A DNA stretch of 64,000 nt from Pseudarthrobacter sp. ATCC 49987. GTDB lineage: Bacteria; Actinomycetota; Actinomycetes; Actinomycetales; Micrococcaceae. The notes below the pieces were generated by a model. That model worked only from the letters and a program-made list of their open reading frames with translations. It ran no database searches and was not told the DNA's origin. Where the stretch lies: the NCBI RefSeq assembly GCF_009928425.1, contig NZ_JAABNS010000001.1:4092001-4156000 (forward strand). Reading direction: 5' to 3'. Every line of letters starts with the position of its first letter. The stretch's first letter is position 1. Below are positions 26,176 through 35,349 of this stretch, piece by piece. Both the position numbers and the translations under genes were made by a program.

Positions 26176-26204
26176 ATCTCCATAGTGGAGATAGTCTACT
26201 ATGG
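26176..26204. promoter_or_regulatory. Overlapping inverted repeats, candidate MarR operator
   Basis: ATCTCC-ATAGT-GGAGAT (26176-26192) and CCATAGT-N11-ACTATGG (26180-26204) overlap in the 202-base divergent gap between marR and the MMPL gene, 41 bases before the MMPL start. The local AT-richness also suits a promoter. Confidence 0.6.
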
Positions 26205-26244
26205 ACTCAATTCTACTCCTCCCAGGCATGCACCAGAAGGAACC

Positions 26245-28470
26245 ATGAACAAGACACCACACGGCAGTGCCCGCGTCCCTTTCTGGCTGCGCTGGCTGAT
26301 TCCCGTCCTGCTCGTCGTCACCTGGCTGGCCATCGCCGGGATCGGCGGGCCCACTTTTGGCCGGCTGAGCGAGGTCTCCTCCAATGACCAGGCGTCCTTC
26401 CTGCCGACGGGAGCCGAGGCCACGGAGGTCCGGGACTGGCAGGCCAAGTTCCGGGACACCAATGAGGTCCCAGCCGTCATTGTCATAGAGAGCGACTCGG
26501 CCTTCACCCCGGCCCAGCTCGGCGAGGTGGCAGCCCTCAAGGGCAAGCTGGAGGCGCTGGGCGCCGGCAGCACCGTCGTCGGCCCCATCCCGTCCGAGGA
26601 TGCCAAGGCCGTGCAGTTTGTAGTCCCGATCGAATCGGCCGGCGAAGTGAAGGAAGTCGTCAAGGAACTCCGCGCGGAGGTGCAGGCATCCGCTCCGGCG
26701 GGAATGCAGACCTTCGTAACCGGTCCGGCCGGGCTTGCCGCGGACCTCGTCAGCGCCTTCGCGGGCATCGACGGCATCCTGCTGCTGGTGGCCCTTGCCG
26801 CGGTTTTCCTGATCCTGCTGATCGTCTACCGCTCGCTGCTGCTGCCGATCGCCGTGCTGTTCACCTCGGTCTTCGCGCTCTGCGCCGCCATCCTGCTGGT
26901 TTTCGGGATGGCCAAGCTCGGCTGGATCCAGCTCAACGGCCAGAGCCAGGGCATCCTGTCCATCCTGGTGATCGGTGCCGCCACTGACTACGCGCTGCTC
27001 TATGTGGCGCGGTTCCGTGAGGCGCTGACGCACACGACCAACCGGACGGCCGCCGCGCTCACCGCGTGGAAGGCGGCCTGGGAGCCTATCCTGGCCTCCG
27101 GCGCCACCGTCATCATCGCGCTGCTGTGCCTGCTCTTGTCCGACCTCAACTCGAACAAGGCACTCGGCCCCGTGGCGGCCGCAGGCATCCTGTGTTCCCT
27201 CTTCGCGGCCCTGACCCTGCTGCCAGCGCTGATGGCGCTGCTGGGCCGCGCCGCGTTCTGGCCGTTCCGCCCCAAGCTGCTCCCGGAGACTGAGCGCGAG
27301 CCCGAACTCGTCACCGGCCTCGAGGGCCAGAAGGGCTTGTGGCGCGCCACCGGGTCCCTCGTGTCCCGCCGGCCGCGGACTGTCTGGGTCGCCTCCGTGC
27401 TGCTGCTCCTGATGGCCTCCGCCGGCGTGCTCCAGCTCAAGGCAAACGGCGTCCCGCAGACCGACGTGATCCTCACCGCCTCCAACGCCGTCGACGGCCA
27501 GGACGCCCTGGCCCGTCACTTCGACGCGGGCTCCGGCAGTCCTGCCGTGATCGTCGCTGACGAGGCGAAGGCGCAGGACGTGCTGGCCAAGACCAAAGCG
27601 ACCGACGGCGTCGGGGCCGCCTACCTGCTGGCCGAAGGCAGCGTTCCGATCGTCCCCGGCGCTCCGGCCGCACCCGGCGCCCCGGCTTCTCCCACGGCTC
27701 CTGCGGTGAGGGACGGCAAGGTCCTGATCAACGCGACGCTGGACTTCGCCGCGGACTCCAACGAGGCTGAAAACGTCGTGGTGGCCCTCCGCCAGGAACT
27801 GAAGAAAATCGACGACGGCGCCCTGGTCGGCGGAGTGACGGCGACGGCCCTGGACACGAACACCACTGCCCAGCGTGACCTCGTCACCATCATCCCTGTG
27901 GTCCTCGCGGTGATCCTGGTGATCCTGATGCTGCTGCTGCGCTCCGTGCTGGCGCCGGTGCTGCTGGTTGCCTCGGTGGTGCTGTCCTACGCCGCCGCCA
28001 TGGGAGTCTCCGCCTTCGTGTTCAACAACATCTTTGGATTCCCGGGAGCCGATGCCACCGTCCCGCTCTTTGGCTTCGTCTTCCTTGTGGCGCTGGGGGT
28101 GGACTACAACATCTTCCTCATGAGCCGGGTCCGGGAGGAGTCCATTAAGCACGGCACCCGGCCCGGCATCCTGCGCGGCCTGGGCGTCACGGGCGGCGTG
28201 ATCACCTCCGCCGGGGTGGTCCTCGCGGCCACGTTTGCCGCCCTGGGCGTTATCCCCATCATGTTCCTCGTGCAGCTGGCCTTCATTGTGGCCTTCGGCG
28301 TGTTGCTGGATACCGTCCTGGTCCGGTCGCTGCTGGTTCCGGCCCTGGCCTACGACATCAGCCCGCGGATCTGGTGGCCGAGCAAGTTGGGGCGCGCGCA
28401 GATGGATGCAACCGAGCGTGTCCGCCCGGCCGCCCCGGAGGCGGAATCCGCGGAGGCGGGAATCCGCTAG
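26245..28470 (+). CDS. MMPL-family RND-type exporter
   Basis: A 741-residue protein with an N-terminal membrane helix, a soluble porter domain (about residues 35-170), a block of six helices with the MMPL proton-relay region (ILVIGAATDYALLYVARFREAL), a second porter domain and a second six-helix block with the matching VALGVDYNIFLMSRVREE motif. The family exports lipids, siderophores or drugs using the proton gradient. Its divergent MarR partner suggests inducible efflux of a toxic small molecule, possibly an aromatic given the neighbourhood (inference). AGAAGGAA precedes the ATG. Confidence 0.92.
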   Translation: MNKTPHGSARVPFWLRWLIPVLLVVTWLAIAGIGGPTFGRLSEVSSNDQASFLPTGAEATEVRDWQAKFRDTNEVPAVIVIESDSAFTPAQLGEVAALKGKLEALGAGSTVVGPIPSEDAKAVQFVVPIESAGEVKEVVKELRAEVQASAPAGMQTFVTGPAGLAADLVSAFAGIDGILLLVALAAVFLILLIVYRSLLLPIAVLFTSVFALCAAILLVFGMAKLGWIQLNGQSQGILSILVIGAATDYALLYVARFREALTHTTNRTAAALTAWKAAWEPILASGATVIIALLCLLLSDLNSNKALGPVAAAGILCSLFAALTLLPALMALLGRAAFWPFRPKLLPETEREPELVTGLEGQKGLWRATGSLVSRRPRTVWVASVLLLLMASAGVLQLKANGVPQTDVILTASNAVDGQDALARHFDAGSGSPAVIVADEAKAQDVLAKTKATDGVGAAYLLAEGSVPIVPGAPAAPGAPASPTAPAVRDGKVLINATLDFAADSNEAENVVVALRQELKKIDDGALVGGVTATALDTNTTAQRDLVTIIPVVLAVILVILMLLLRSVLAPVLLVASVVLSYAAAMGVSAFVFNNIFGFPGADATVPLFGFVFLVALGVDYNIFLMSRVREESIKHGTRPGILRGLGVTGGVITSAGVVLAATFAALGVIPIMFLVQLAFIVAFGVLLDTVLVRSLLVPALAYDISPRIWWPSKLGRAQMDATERVRPAAPEAESAEAGIR

Positions 28471-28519
28471 CCCGCACCCGCGACTGCGCACCCGCCTCGC
28501 CCCGCAGCCGCAGCCGCCG

Positions 28520-29482
28520 TCACTGTTCCTGGTCCCTCCACCAGGCAACGGTGGCGGCGGCTGCTTCCTTGAGCGGCGTGGGCTGCAGCCCCAGGGCCGC
28601 TTCGCTGGCGTTCGAGTCCATCACGAAGGGGCGTTCGAACTGGTACAGGGTTTCGGCCAGTTCCCGCGTTCCGGCGGAGAACATGCCCACCGTCCGCAGC
28701 ACCCACCCGCGGACGGCGGCCACCCGCGGCGCCCGGACGCCGGCAGCGGCGGCGAACGCTGCAGCAATCTTCCGCTGGCTGAGCGCGGGGCCGGTCGGTG
28801 CGTGCCACACCCGGTTCCACAGCGCAGGATCCTGAGCTGCCCTGATCATGGCGGCGGCCAGGTCCGGCACATAGGTGAAGGAATGCGGCAGCCCAGCGTT
28901 GCCAATTACCATCAGGGGCTTTTCCGCCAGGACCGGCTTCACCATGCGCTCGCCGGCATGCGCGCCGCGGACCCTGGGACCGAAGAAATCGCTCGCCACC
29001 ACACTCACGGTGTCCGTTGCGGACGCCGCACGGGCCGCGAGCAGGGCGGTGCGGATACCCCGTTTGCCGCCGCGGGCCTCCCGCGGGCCCTTCTCGGTCA
29101 TCGGCCGTTCCGGCTCGCTGTAGGAGTACAGGCTTTCCGGAAACACGACGACGGCGCCGGCCTCGCCCGCCGCGGCAAGCACCACCTCCTCGGCGCCGGG
29201 CAGTTCCTCCGCCCAGACCTTTGCGCTGTACTGCGATCCGTGGATGCAGTGGAACACGGCTTTGGCGCCCCGGAACAGCTCGCCGAGCCGCGCAAGGTCG
29301 GACACATCGACGGCCGTCTTTTCGATCAGCGGGTTGTCCGGTCCGGTGCCGGAGCGGGTGAGCACCCGCACCCGGTGGCCCGCTGCGGCGAGCTGTTCGG
29401 CCACCGTCCAGCCGACGGGGCCGGCGCCCGTGACGACAAACAGGGCAGTGGCCGGGGCCTCGGGGGATACGGACTGGGACAA
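28520..29482 (-). CDS. NAD(P)-binding epimerase/dehydratase-like protein
   Basis: A 320-residue Rossmann protein. The N-terminal dinucleotide motif FVVTGAGPVGWTVAEQLAAAGHRVRVLTRSG is followed by VDVSDLARL, and a SFTYVPDLAAAM segment is typical of the NAD-dependent epimerase/dehydratase and atypical SDR families. The catalytic Tyr-x3-Lys is not clear (SLYSYSEPERP in its place), so an isomerase, reductase or regulatory role is open. TTG 29482 (GCGAGAA upstream) is preferred; the ATG at 29614 would place the start inside the operator region of the divergent TetR gene. The pair suggests the TetR protein controls it. Confidence 0.75.
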   Translation of the reverse strand: MSQSVSPEAPATALFVVTGAGPVGWTVAEQLAAAGHRVRVLTRSGTGPDNPLIEKTAVDVSDLARLGELFRGAKAVFHCIHGSQYSAKVWAEELPGAEEVVLAAAGEAGAVVVFPESLYSYSEPERPMTEKGPREARGGKRGIRTALLAARAASATDTVSVVASDFFGPRVRGAHAGERMVKPVLAEKPLMVIGNAGLPHSFTYVPDLAAAMIRAAQDPALWNRVWHAPTGPALSQRKIAAAFAAAAGVRAPRVAAVRGWVLRTVGMFSAGTRELAETLYQFERPFVMDSNASEAALGLQPTPLKEAAAATVAWWRDQEQ

Positions 29483-29564
29483 GGTGTTCTCGCTTTCGTT
29501 GTGGTCGCACGGGCCGCGGCGGCCCGGGCTGGGGCTGGATTGGCCAGGCCGCAACCTGAACCTG

Positions 29565-29646
29565 AGAGCACTGCTCTCTGAATTCAGGATGGATCCGGCT
29601 GGGGCGAAAGTCAAGAGCAGTGCTCACATTTGTTGACACTGCTCTG
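29565..29646. promoter_or_regulatory. Repeated TetR-type operators in the divergent promoter
   Basis: AGAGCACTGCTCT (29565-29577) is a perfect 13-base palindrome and AGAGCAGTGCTCA (29614-29626) is a one-mismatch copy. A third element, TTGACACTGCTCT (29633-29645), has the right half intact and contains a TTGACA -35 hexamer. They lie between the NAD(P)-binding protein gene and the TetR gene starting at 29667. Confidence 0.7.
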
Positions 29647-29666
29647 CTTTGTGGAATGCTGGAGCC

Positions 29667-30437
29667 ATGCCGCAGACCACTGACCTGGCCGTGAAGCCTC
29701 CCACTCCCCGCGAGCGTGCCCGGGCACGGACCATCGAGGACATTGTGCGCCTCGGCCGGGAGCATCTGGCAGTGCACGGGGCTGCCGCGCTCTCCCTTCG
29801 CGCCGTGGCGCGGGATCTCGGCGTGGTCTCCTCGGCGGTCTACCGGTACGTGGAGAACCGCGAAGAGCTGCTGACCCTGCTGCTCATCGACGCGTACAAC
29901 GAACTCGGAGACGAAGTCGACACCGCCGTCGCTGCCCTGCCCGTGACCGACTTTGCCGGGCGGTTCAGCGCACTGGGGTCCGCTGTGCGGCGCTGGGCGC
30001 TGCGCGAACCGGCCCGCTATGGGCTCCTCTTCGGCAGCCCTGTGCCCGGATACCAGGCGCCGGTCGAGCGGACCACGGCGCCGGGTACCCGGGTGATCTA
30101 CGCCCTGATGGCGCTCCTGGACGGCGCCTACCGGGCCGGGCGGCTGGCCGCGCCTGACGGTCAGACCGTCGTCGTCCCCGCACTTTCCGCCGACCTGGAG
30201 CGGATCCGCAGCGGGATGGGACTCGCGGTGCCCGACGGGCTGCTGGCGCGCGGTGCCCTCGTCTGGACGTCCCTGTTCGGAGCCATCAGCTTCGAGGTTT
30301 TTGGCCAGTACGGCGCGGACACCTTTAGCGCCCCGGATGAACTCTTCGCCCACCATCTGACCGTGCTGGCGGACCTCGCAGGCCTTGAGCAGCCAGCGAC
30401 CCAGGCCGGCCGGCAAGCCGCCGATCACCCGGAATAG
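29667..30437 (+). CDS. TetR-family transcriptional regulator
   Basis: A 256-residue regulator: an N-terminal helix-turn-helix (TIEDIVRLGREHLAVHGAAALSLRAVARDLGVVSSAVYRYVENREELL, residues about 22-70) and a long C-terminal ligand domain of the TetR_C_13-like kind (RRWALREPARYGLLFGSPVPGY). It is divergent from an NAD(P)-binding protein gene with repeated AGAGCANTGCTCT operators between them, so it very likely autoregulates and controls that gene. The -35-like TTGACA at 29633 is so close to the ATG that the mRNA would have almost no leader. Ligand unknown. Confidence 0.9.
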   Translation: MPQTTDLAVKPPTPRERARARTIEDIVRLGREHLAVHGAAALSLRAVARDLGVVSSAVYRYVENREELLTLLLIDAYNELGDEVDTAVAALPVTDFAGRFSALGSAVRRWALREPARYGLLFGSPVPGYQAPVERTTAPGTRVIYALMALLDGAYRAGRLAAPDGQTVVVPALSADLERIRSGMGLAVPDGLLARGALVWTSLFGAISFEVFGQYGADTFSAPDELFAHHLTVLADLAGLEQPATQAGRQAADHPE

Positions 30438-30543
30438 CCGATGCCCCGGGGTTTTCCTTGCCCCCTGTTGTCTCCCGGTGGCGCTCGATAGACTGCCCCT
30501 GCGCCTGCCTGGGCGCGCCGAGGCTTCCAGGAAGGATCCAACC

Positions 30544-30834
30544 ATGTCCGAAAACAGCGAGTTTGATCGAACAGCAGCGGAACCCGAAGAGCAGGCCGCG
30601 GAAGGCCAGTATGTCGAGGGGGACTACGGCACGGCCGGCACCGCCGGGGAGAACCCGCCCGAGGCCAAAGAGGGCGAATACCCCACCGGCGACTACGGGG
30701 CGGCCGGCACCAGCGGCGCCACCGCCGTCGGCGCGGAGGAAGGCGGTTACCCCGAAGGCGATTACGGCGCGGCGGGTGGCACCGCCGCGACGCCGGCTGA
30801 CGCCGAGGAAGGCGAATATCCCGAAGGCGACTAA
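30544..30834 (+). CDS. Small acidic protein with a 23-residue tandem repeat
   Basis: A 96-residue protein without signal peptide or membrane segment. From about residue 21 it is built of three full repeats of 23 residues and a partial fourth, consensus G-x-Y-(P/V)-x-G-D-Y-G-x-A-G followed by an Ala/Glu-rich stretch. It is strongly acidic with no Cys, Trp or Lys-rich segment and is probably disordered. AGGAAGGATCCAACC precedes the ATG. I recognise no characterised family. It lies upstream of, and on the same strand as, the dnaK operon, but that operon's own promoter follows it. A role in stress or hydration protection is only a guess. Confidence 0.7.
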   Translation: MSENSEFDRTAAEPEEQAAEGQYVEGDYGTAGTAGENPPEAKEGEYPTGDYGAAGTSGATAVGAEEGGYPEGDYGAAGGTAATPADAEEGEYPEGD

Positions 30835-31055
30835 GGTACCGCCGGCGCCTCGCGCGCCGCTGGGCGGGGCGCTGATGAGGTGCCCGCACGGAACGCAGTG
30901 GAGCGGAACGCAGACACCGACGAAGCTGACCGCGGGGAGCGCTGACGGCGGACTTCGCGCACAGCGAAATACCCGGCGGCTGGCCGCACTGTTGGCCGGG
31001 TACTCCCCGGATTCCGGGGGAGAGCGACTTCCAACGAGCGGGCCGCGCCGTCCAA

Positions 31056-31092
31056 AATCCAAAGTTGAGCGCATGACGCTCAACTTTGGATT
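31056..31092. promoter_or_regulatory. HAIR operator 1 (HspR site) inside a 16-bp-arm palindrome
   Basis: The core TTGAG-N9-CTCAA at 31065-31083 matches the HspR-associated inverted repeat (consensus CTTGAGT-N7-ACTCAAG). It is embedded in a longer perfect palindrome with 16-base arms (31056-31071 and 31077-31092) and a 5-base centre. It lies immediately upstream of the -35 of the dnaK promoter. Confidence 0.88.
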
Positions 31093-31118
31093 GACTTTAA
31101 TCGGGGTCTGAGTAAAGT
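31091..31118 (+). promoter_or_regulatory. dnaK operon promoter between two HAIR sites
   Basis: TTGACT (31091-31096), a 16-base spacer and TAAAGT (31113-31118). HAIR 1 touches the -35 and HAIR 2 starts at the last base of the -10, an arrangement suited to repression by HspR. Confidence 0.65.
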
Positions 31119-31136
31119 TGAGTGCAGATCGCTCAA
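31118..31136. promoter_or_regulatory. HAIR operator 2 (HspR site)
   Basis: TTGAG (31118-31122), nine bases, CTCAA (31132-31136): a second HspR-associated inverted repeat with the same spacing as HAIR 1. It overlaps the -10 end and probable transcription start, 84 bases before dnaK. The centres of the two sites are 53 bases apart. Confidence 0.85.
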
Positions 31137-31219
31137 TCACCGTCGGATCCTTTGCCGTTAGAGGCATTGCGGTCCGCGGCCATCCCGGCGAGTTTCCACG
31201 GAAAGTAAGGACGCAACAC

Positions 31220-33082
<1,863 letters not shown>

Positions 33083-33084
33083 TC

Positions 33085-33765
33085 ATGCCGCATCACGGTA
33101 ACGAAGAAGACCACGGTTCTTCCGAGAGCCGTCGCGACGCCGAACAGCGGGAGAACGAGCCGCAGAAGCCGATCATCCACGACAACCGCAAGGTTGACCC
33201 GAAGACCGGCCAGGCCCGCCACCCCGACCAGGAGCGCGCCGCCGCGGCAGACTCCGACTCCGGTTCCGGGGACGCCCTGTCCCAGGCCGAGGACATCCTC
33301 AACAGTGTGGACGTTCCGGCCGCGGATTCCGTGGCCCAGGGTGCTGACGGCGCGGAGGCGGAGGAGCTCAGGAATGACCTCCGCCGCCTGCAGGCCGAGT
33401 ACGTCAACTACCGCAAGCGCGTTGAACGCGACCGTGCCGTGGCAGGGGAGATGGCCGTCATCGGCGTCCTGAACTCCCTGCTGCCGGTGCTGGACGACGT
33501 CGACGCCGCCCGCCAGCATGGTGACCTCACGGACGGACCGTTCGCCGCGATCGCCGCCAAGCTGGAGAACGCGCTGAAGACGTACGGCCTGGTGCGCATC
33601 GATGAGACCGGCGTGGAGTTCGACCCGACGATCCACGAGGCCCTCATCCAGCAGCCGGGCACGGATGTCGAAATCGACACCGTCAGCCAGGTCCTGCGCT
33701 CCGGGTACAAAACCGGCGACAGGGTCCTGCGGGCAGCTCAGGTCATCGTGGCCGTCCCGGCCTAG
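33085..33765 (+). CDS. grpE: Nucleotide exchange factor GrpE
   Basis: A 226-residue protein with a long charged disordered N-terminus (residues 1-95), a coiled-coil helix (ELRNDLRRLQAEYVNYRKRVERDRAVA, about 92-118) and the C-terminal beta-wing domain, in which FDPTIHEALIQQPGTDVE precedes VLRSGYKTGDRVLRAAQVIVA. It dimerises and releases ADP from DnaK. It starts 2 bases after the dnaK stop, so translation is coupled. Confidence 0.97.
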   Translation: MPHHGNEEDHGSSESRRDAEQRENEPQKPIIHDNRKVDPKTGQARHPDQERAAAADSDSGSGDALSQAEDILNSVDVPAADSVAQGADGAEAEELRNDLRRLQAEYVNYRKRVERDRAVAGEMAVIGVLNSLLPVLDDVDAARQHGDLTDGPFAAIAAKLENALKTYGLVRIDETGVEFDPTIHEALIQQPGTDVEIDTVSQVLRSGYKTGDRVLRAAQVIVAVPA

Positions 33766-33780
33766 CAGTACGCCATCGAA

Positions 33781-33829
33781 GTGACAGTTCGCGCCCGTGT
33801 TTCGACCAAACATTGGCGCGAACTGTCAC
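33781..33829. repeat. Long inverted repeat in the grpE-dnaJ gap
   Basis: Perfect 15-base arms GTGACAGTTCGCGCC (33781-33795) and its reverse complement (33815-33829) around a 19-base loop, inside the 94-base gap between grpE and dnaJ. There is no T-run on either side. It could be a dispersed intergenic palindrome, an mRNA processing/attenuation hairpin, or a protein-binding site. Confidence 0.85.
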
Positions 33830-33859
33830 CTCGGCACACAGATTTGAAAGGAAACGCCA

Positions 33860-34849
33860 TTGGCTAGCCAGGACTGGGTGGACAAGGACTTTTATAAGAT
33901 CCTTGGAGTCGCCAAGGACGCTTCCGACGCCGACATCAAAAAGGCCTACCGGAAGCTCGCGCGGCAGCACCACCCGGACACCAACGCGGGGAATGCCGCT
34001 TCGGAGAAGAAGTTCAAGGACATCTCCGAGGCCTACTCCGTGCTTTCCGATGCCGACGAGCGCCAGCAGTACGACGCCATCCGGGCCATGGGCGGCGGTG
34101 CACGCTTCGCCCCCGGCGGAGGCGGCGGGGCTGCCGGCGGGGCCGGGTTCGAGGACCTCTTCGGCGGGCTCTTCACCGGCGGCGGGGGACGGCACTCCGG
34201 CAGTTACAGCACGGCCGGCGGCATTCCCCCCGAGTTCGCCGACCTCTTCGGCGGCGGTGGCGGCGGCTTCGGCGGCGGGGGCCAGTCCTTCCAGCGTGCA
34301 CCGCAGAAGGGCGCCGACCGGACGGCGTCCACCTCCATTTCCTTCGCCGGTTCCATCCGGGGCACCACCATCGGCCTGCGTGAACCGGACGGCGAGGTCA
34401 TCGATGTCCGCATCCCGGCCGGCATCAAGGACGGCCAGAAGGTGCGCGTCCGGGGCAAGGGCCAGTACGGTCCGGCCGGCTATGGGGATCTTATGGTCAC
34501 CGTCTCAGTGAAGCCGCACGATTTTTACGTCCGCGACGGCGACAACCTGCGCATCCACGTTCCGGTCACCTTCCCGGAGGCAGCCCTGGGCGCCGACATC
34601 GAGGTTCCCACGATCGACGGCGACAATGTCAAGGTGCGCGTGCCTGCCGGCACGCCGTCGGGCCGCACCCTCCGCGTCAAGGGACGCGGCGTGAAGCACA
34701 CCAAGGCCACCGGGGATCTGCTGGTGACCATCGACGTCGCCGTCCCGCGGAAGCTGAGCAAGGAAGCCGAGGAGGCCGTCAAGACCTTCGCCGCGGCCAC
34801 CGCCGGTGAGGACGTCCGCGCCGAACTGGCAGCCAAGGCCCGGCTCTAG
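33860..34849 (+). CDS. dnaJ: DnaJ-family co-chaperone lacking the zinc-finger domain
   Basis: A 329-residue J-domain protein: J domain at residues 7-72 with the HPD motif (QHHPDTN), a very Gly/Phe-rich region (about 78-150), then two C-terminal beta domains (GSIRGTTIGL, VRIPAGIKDGQKVRVRGKG, and VRVPAGTPSGRTLRVKGRGV). There is no cysteine at all, so the four CxxCxGxG repeats of canonical DnaJ are missing, as in CbpA/type II co-chaperones. It stimulates DnaK ATPase activity. The TTG start at 33860 has GAAAGGAAA upstream and gives the normal N-terminus. Confidence 0.95.
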   Translation: MASQDWVDKDFYKILGVAKDASDADIKKAYRKLARQHHPDTNAGNAASEKKFKDISEAYSVLSDADERQQYDAIRAMGGGARFAPGGGGGAAGGAGFEDLFGGLFTGGGGRHSGSYSTAGGIPPEFADLFGGGGGGFGGGGQSFQRAPQKGADRTASTSISFAGSIRGTTIGLREPDGEVIDVRIPAGIKDGQKVRVRGKGQYGPAGYGDLMVTVSVKPHDFYVRDGDNLRIHVPVTFPEAALGADIEVPTIDGDNVKVRVPAGTPSGRTLRVKGRGVKHTKATGDLLVTIDVAVPRKLSKEAEEAVKTFAAATAGEDVRAELAAKARL

Positions 34850-34864
34850 GAACGGACGCCTGCC

Positions 34865-35290
34865 ATGGCCATCGAGTACGAGCAGCCGATCTTCGTCATC
34901 TCCGTTGCCGCGGAACTGGCGGACATGCACCCCCAGACGCTCCGGCAGTATGACCGGCTGGGCATCGTCTCGCCCAGCCGGGCCCCCGGCAAGTCGCGGC
35001 GGTACTCTCAGCGGGACATCAGCATGCTCCGCGAGGTGCAGCGGCTCTCGCAGGAGGGCGTGTCCCTCGAGGGCATCAAGCGGATCCTCCAGCTGGAGAA
35101 CCAGGTGGCAGCCCTGCAAAGGCGCGTCACCGAGCTGACTGAAGAACTGGACCGCCGGCCCCGCGCCCTCGATTCCCGCATCTTCGCCGCCGGAGCCGCG
35201 GGCGACGTCGTGAGCCTGGCCCGCGGCAAGCGCCCCCGGGCACGGTCCCAGGCGCTGGTGGTGTGGCGGCCGCGCGGGATCGAAGACTGA
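34865..35290 (+). CDS. hspR: Heat-shock repressor HspR (MerR family)
   Basis: A 141-residue MerR-type regulator. The N-terminal winged helix has MHPQTLRQYDRLGIVSPSR and GKSRRYSQRDISMLREVQRL, followed by a coiled coil (LQLENQVAALQRRVTELTEEL) and a basic C-terminal tail. Family knowledge: HspR binds HAIR sites with DnaK as co-repressor. It is the last gene of the operon and two HAIR copies lie upstream of dnaK, giving feedback control. It starts 15 bases after the dnaJ stop. Confidence 0.97.
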   Translation: MAIEYEQPIFVISVAAELADMHPQTLRQYDRLGIVSPSRAPGKSRRYSQRDISMLREVQRLSQEGVSLEGIKRILQLENQVAALQRRVTELTEELDRRPRALDSRIFAAGAAGDVVSLARGKRPRARSQALVVWRPRGIED

Positions 35291-35301
35291 ATCCTGGCTT
35301 A

Positions 35302-35349
35302 ACGCAATGAGTGCCCGGGACCCCTGAGGGTCCCGGGCACTCATTGCGT
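35302..35349. terminator. Very strong bidirectional hairpin after hspR
   Basis: A 22-base perfect stem (35302-35323 with 35328-35349) with a CTGA loop, between the convergent hspR gene and the exported-protein operon. Its last base is the first base of that operon's stop codon. It lacks a clear T-run, but symmetry and position fit a shared terminator. Confidence 0.85.

Noticed and set aside
26032-28548. 838-residue minus-strand frame opposite the MMPL transporter
   Set aside because: Its His/Gln/Gly/Asp-rich composition is typical of a frame antisense to a hydrophobic GC-rich gene.
31056-31092. CIRCE element (HrcA site) upstream of dnaK
   Set aside because: The repeat has TTGAG-N9-CTCAA geometry (HAIR), not TTAGCACTC-N9-GAGTGCTAA, and hspR is in the operon.
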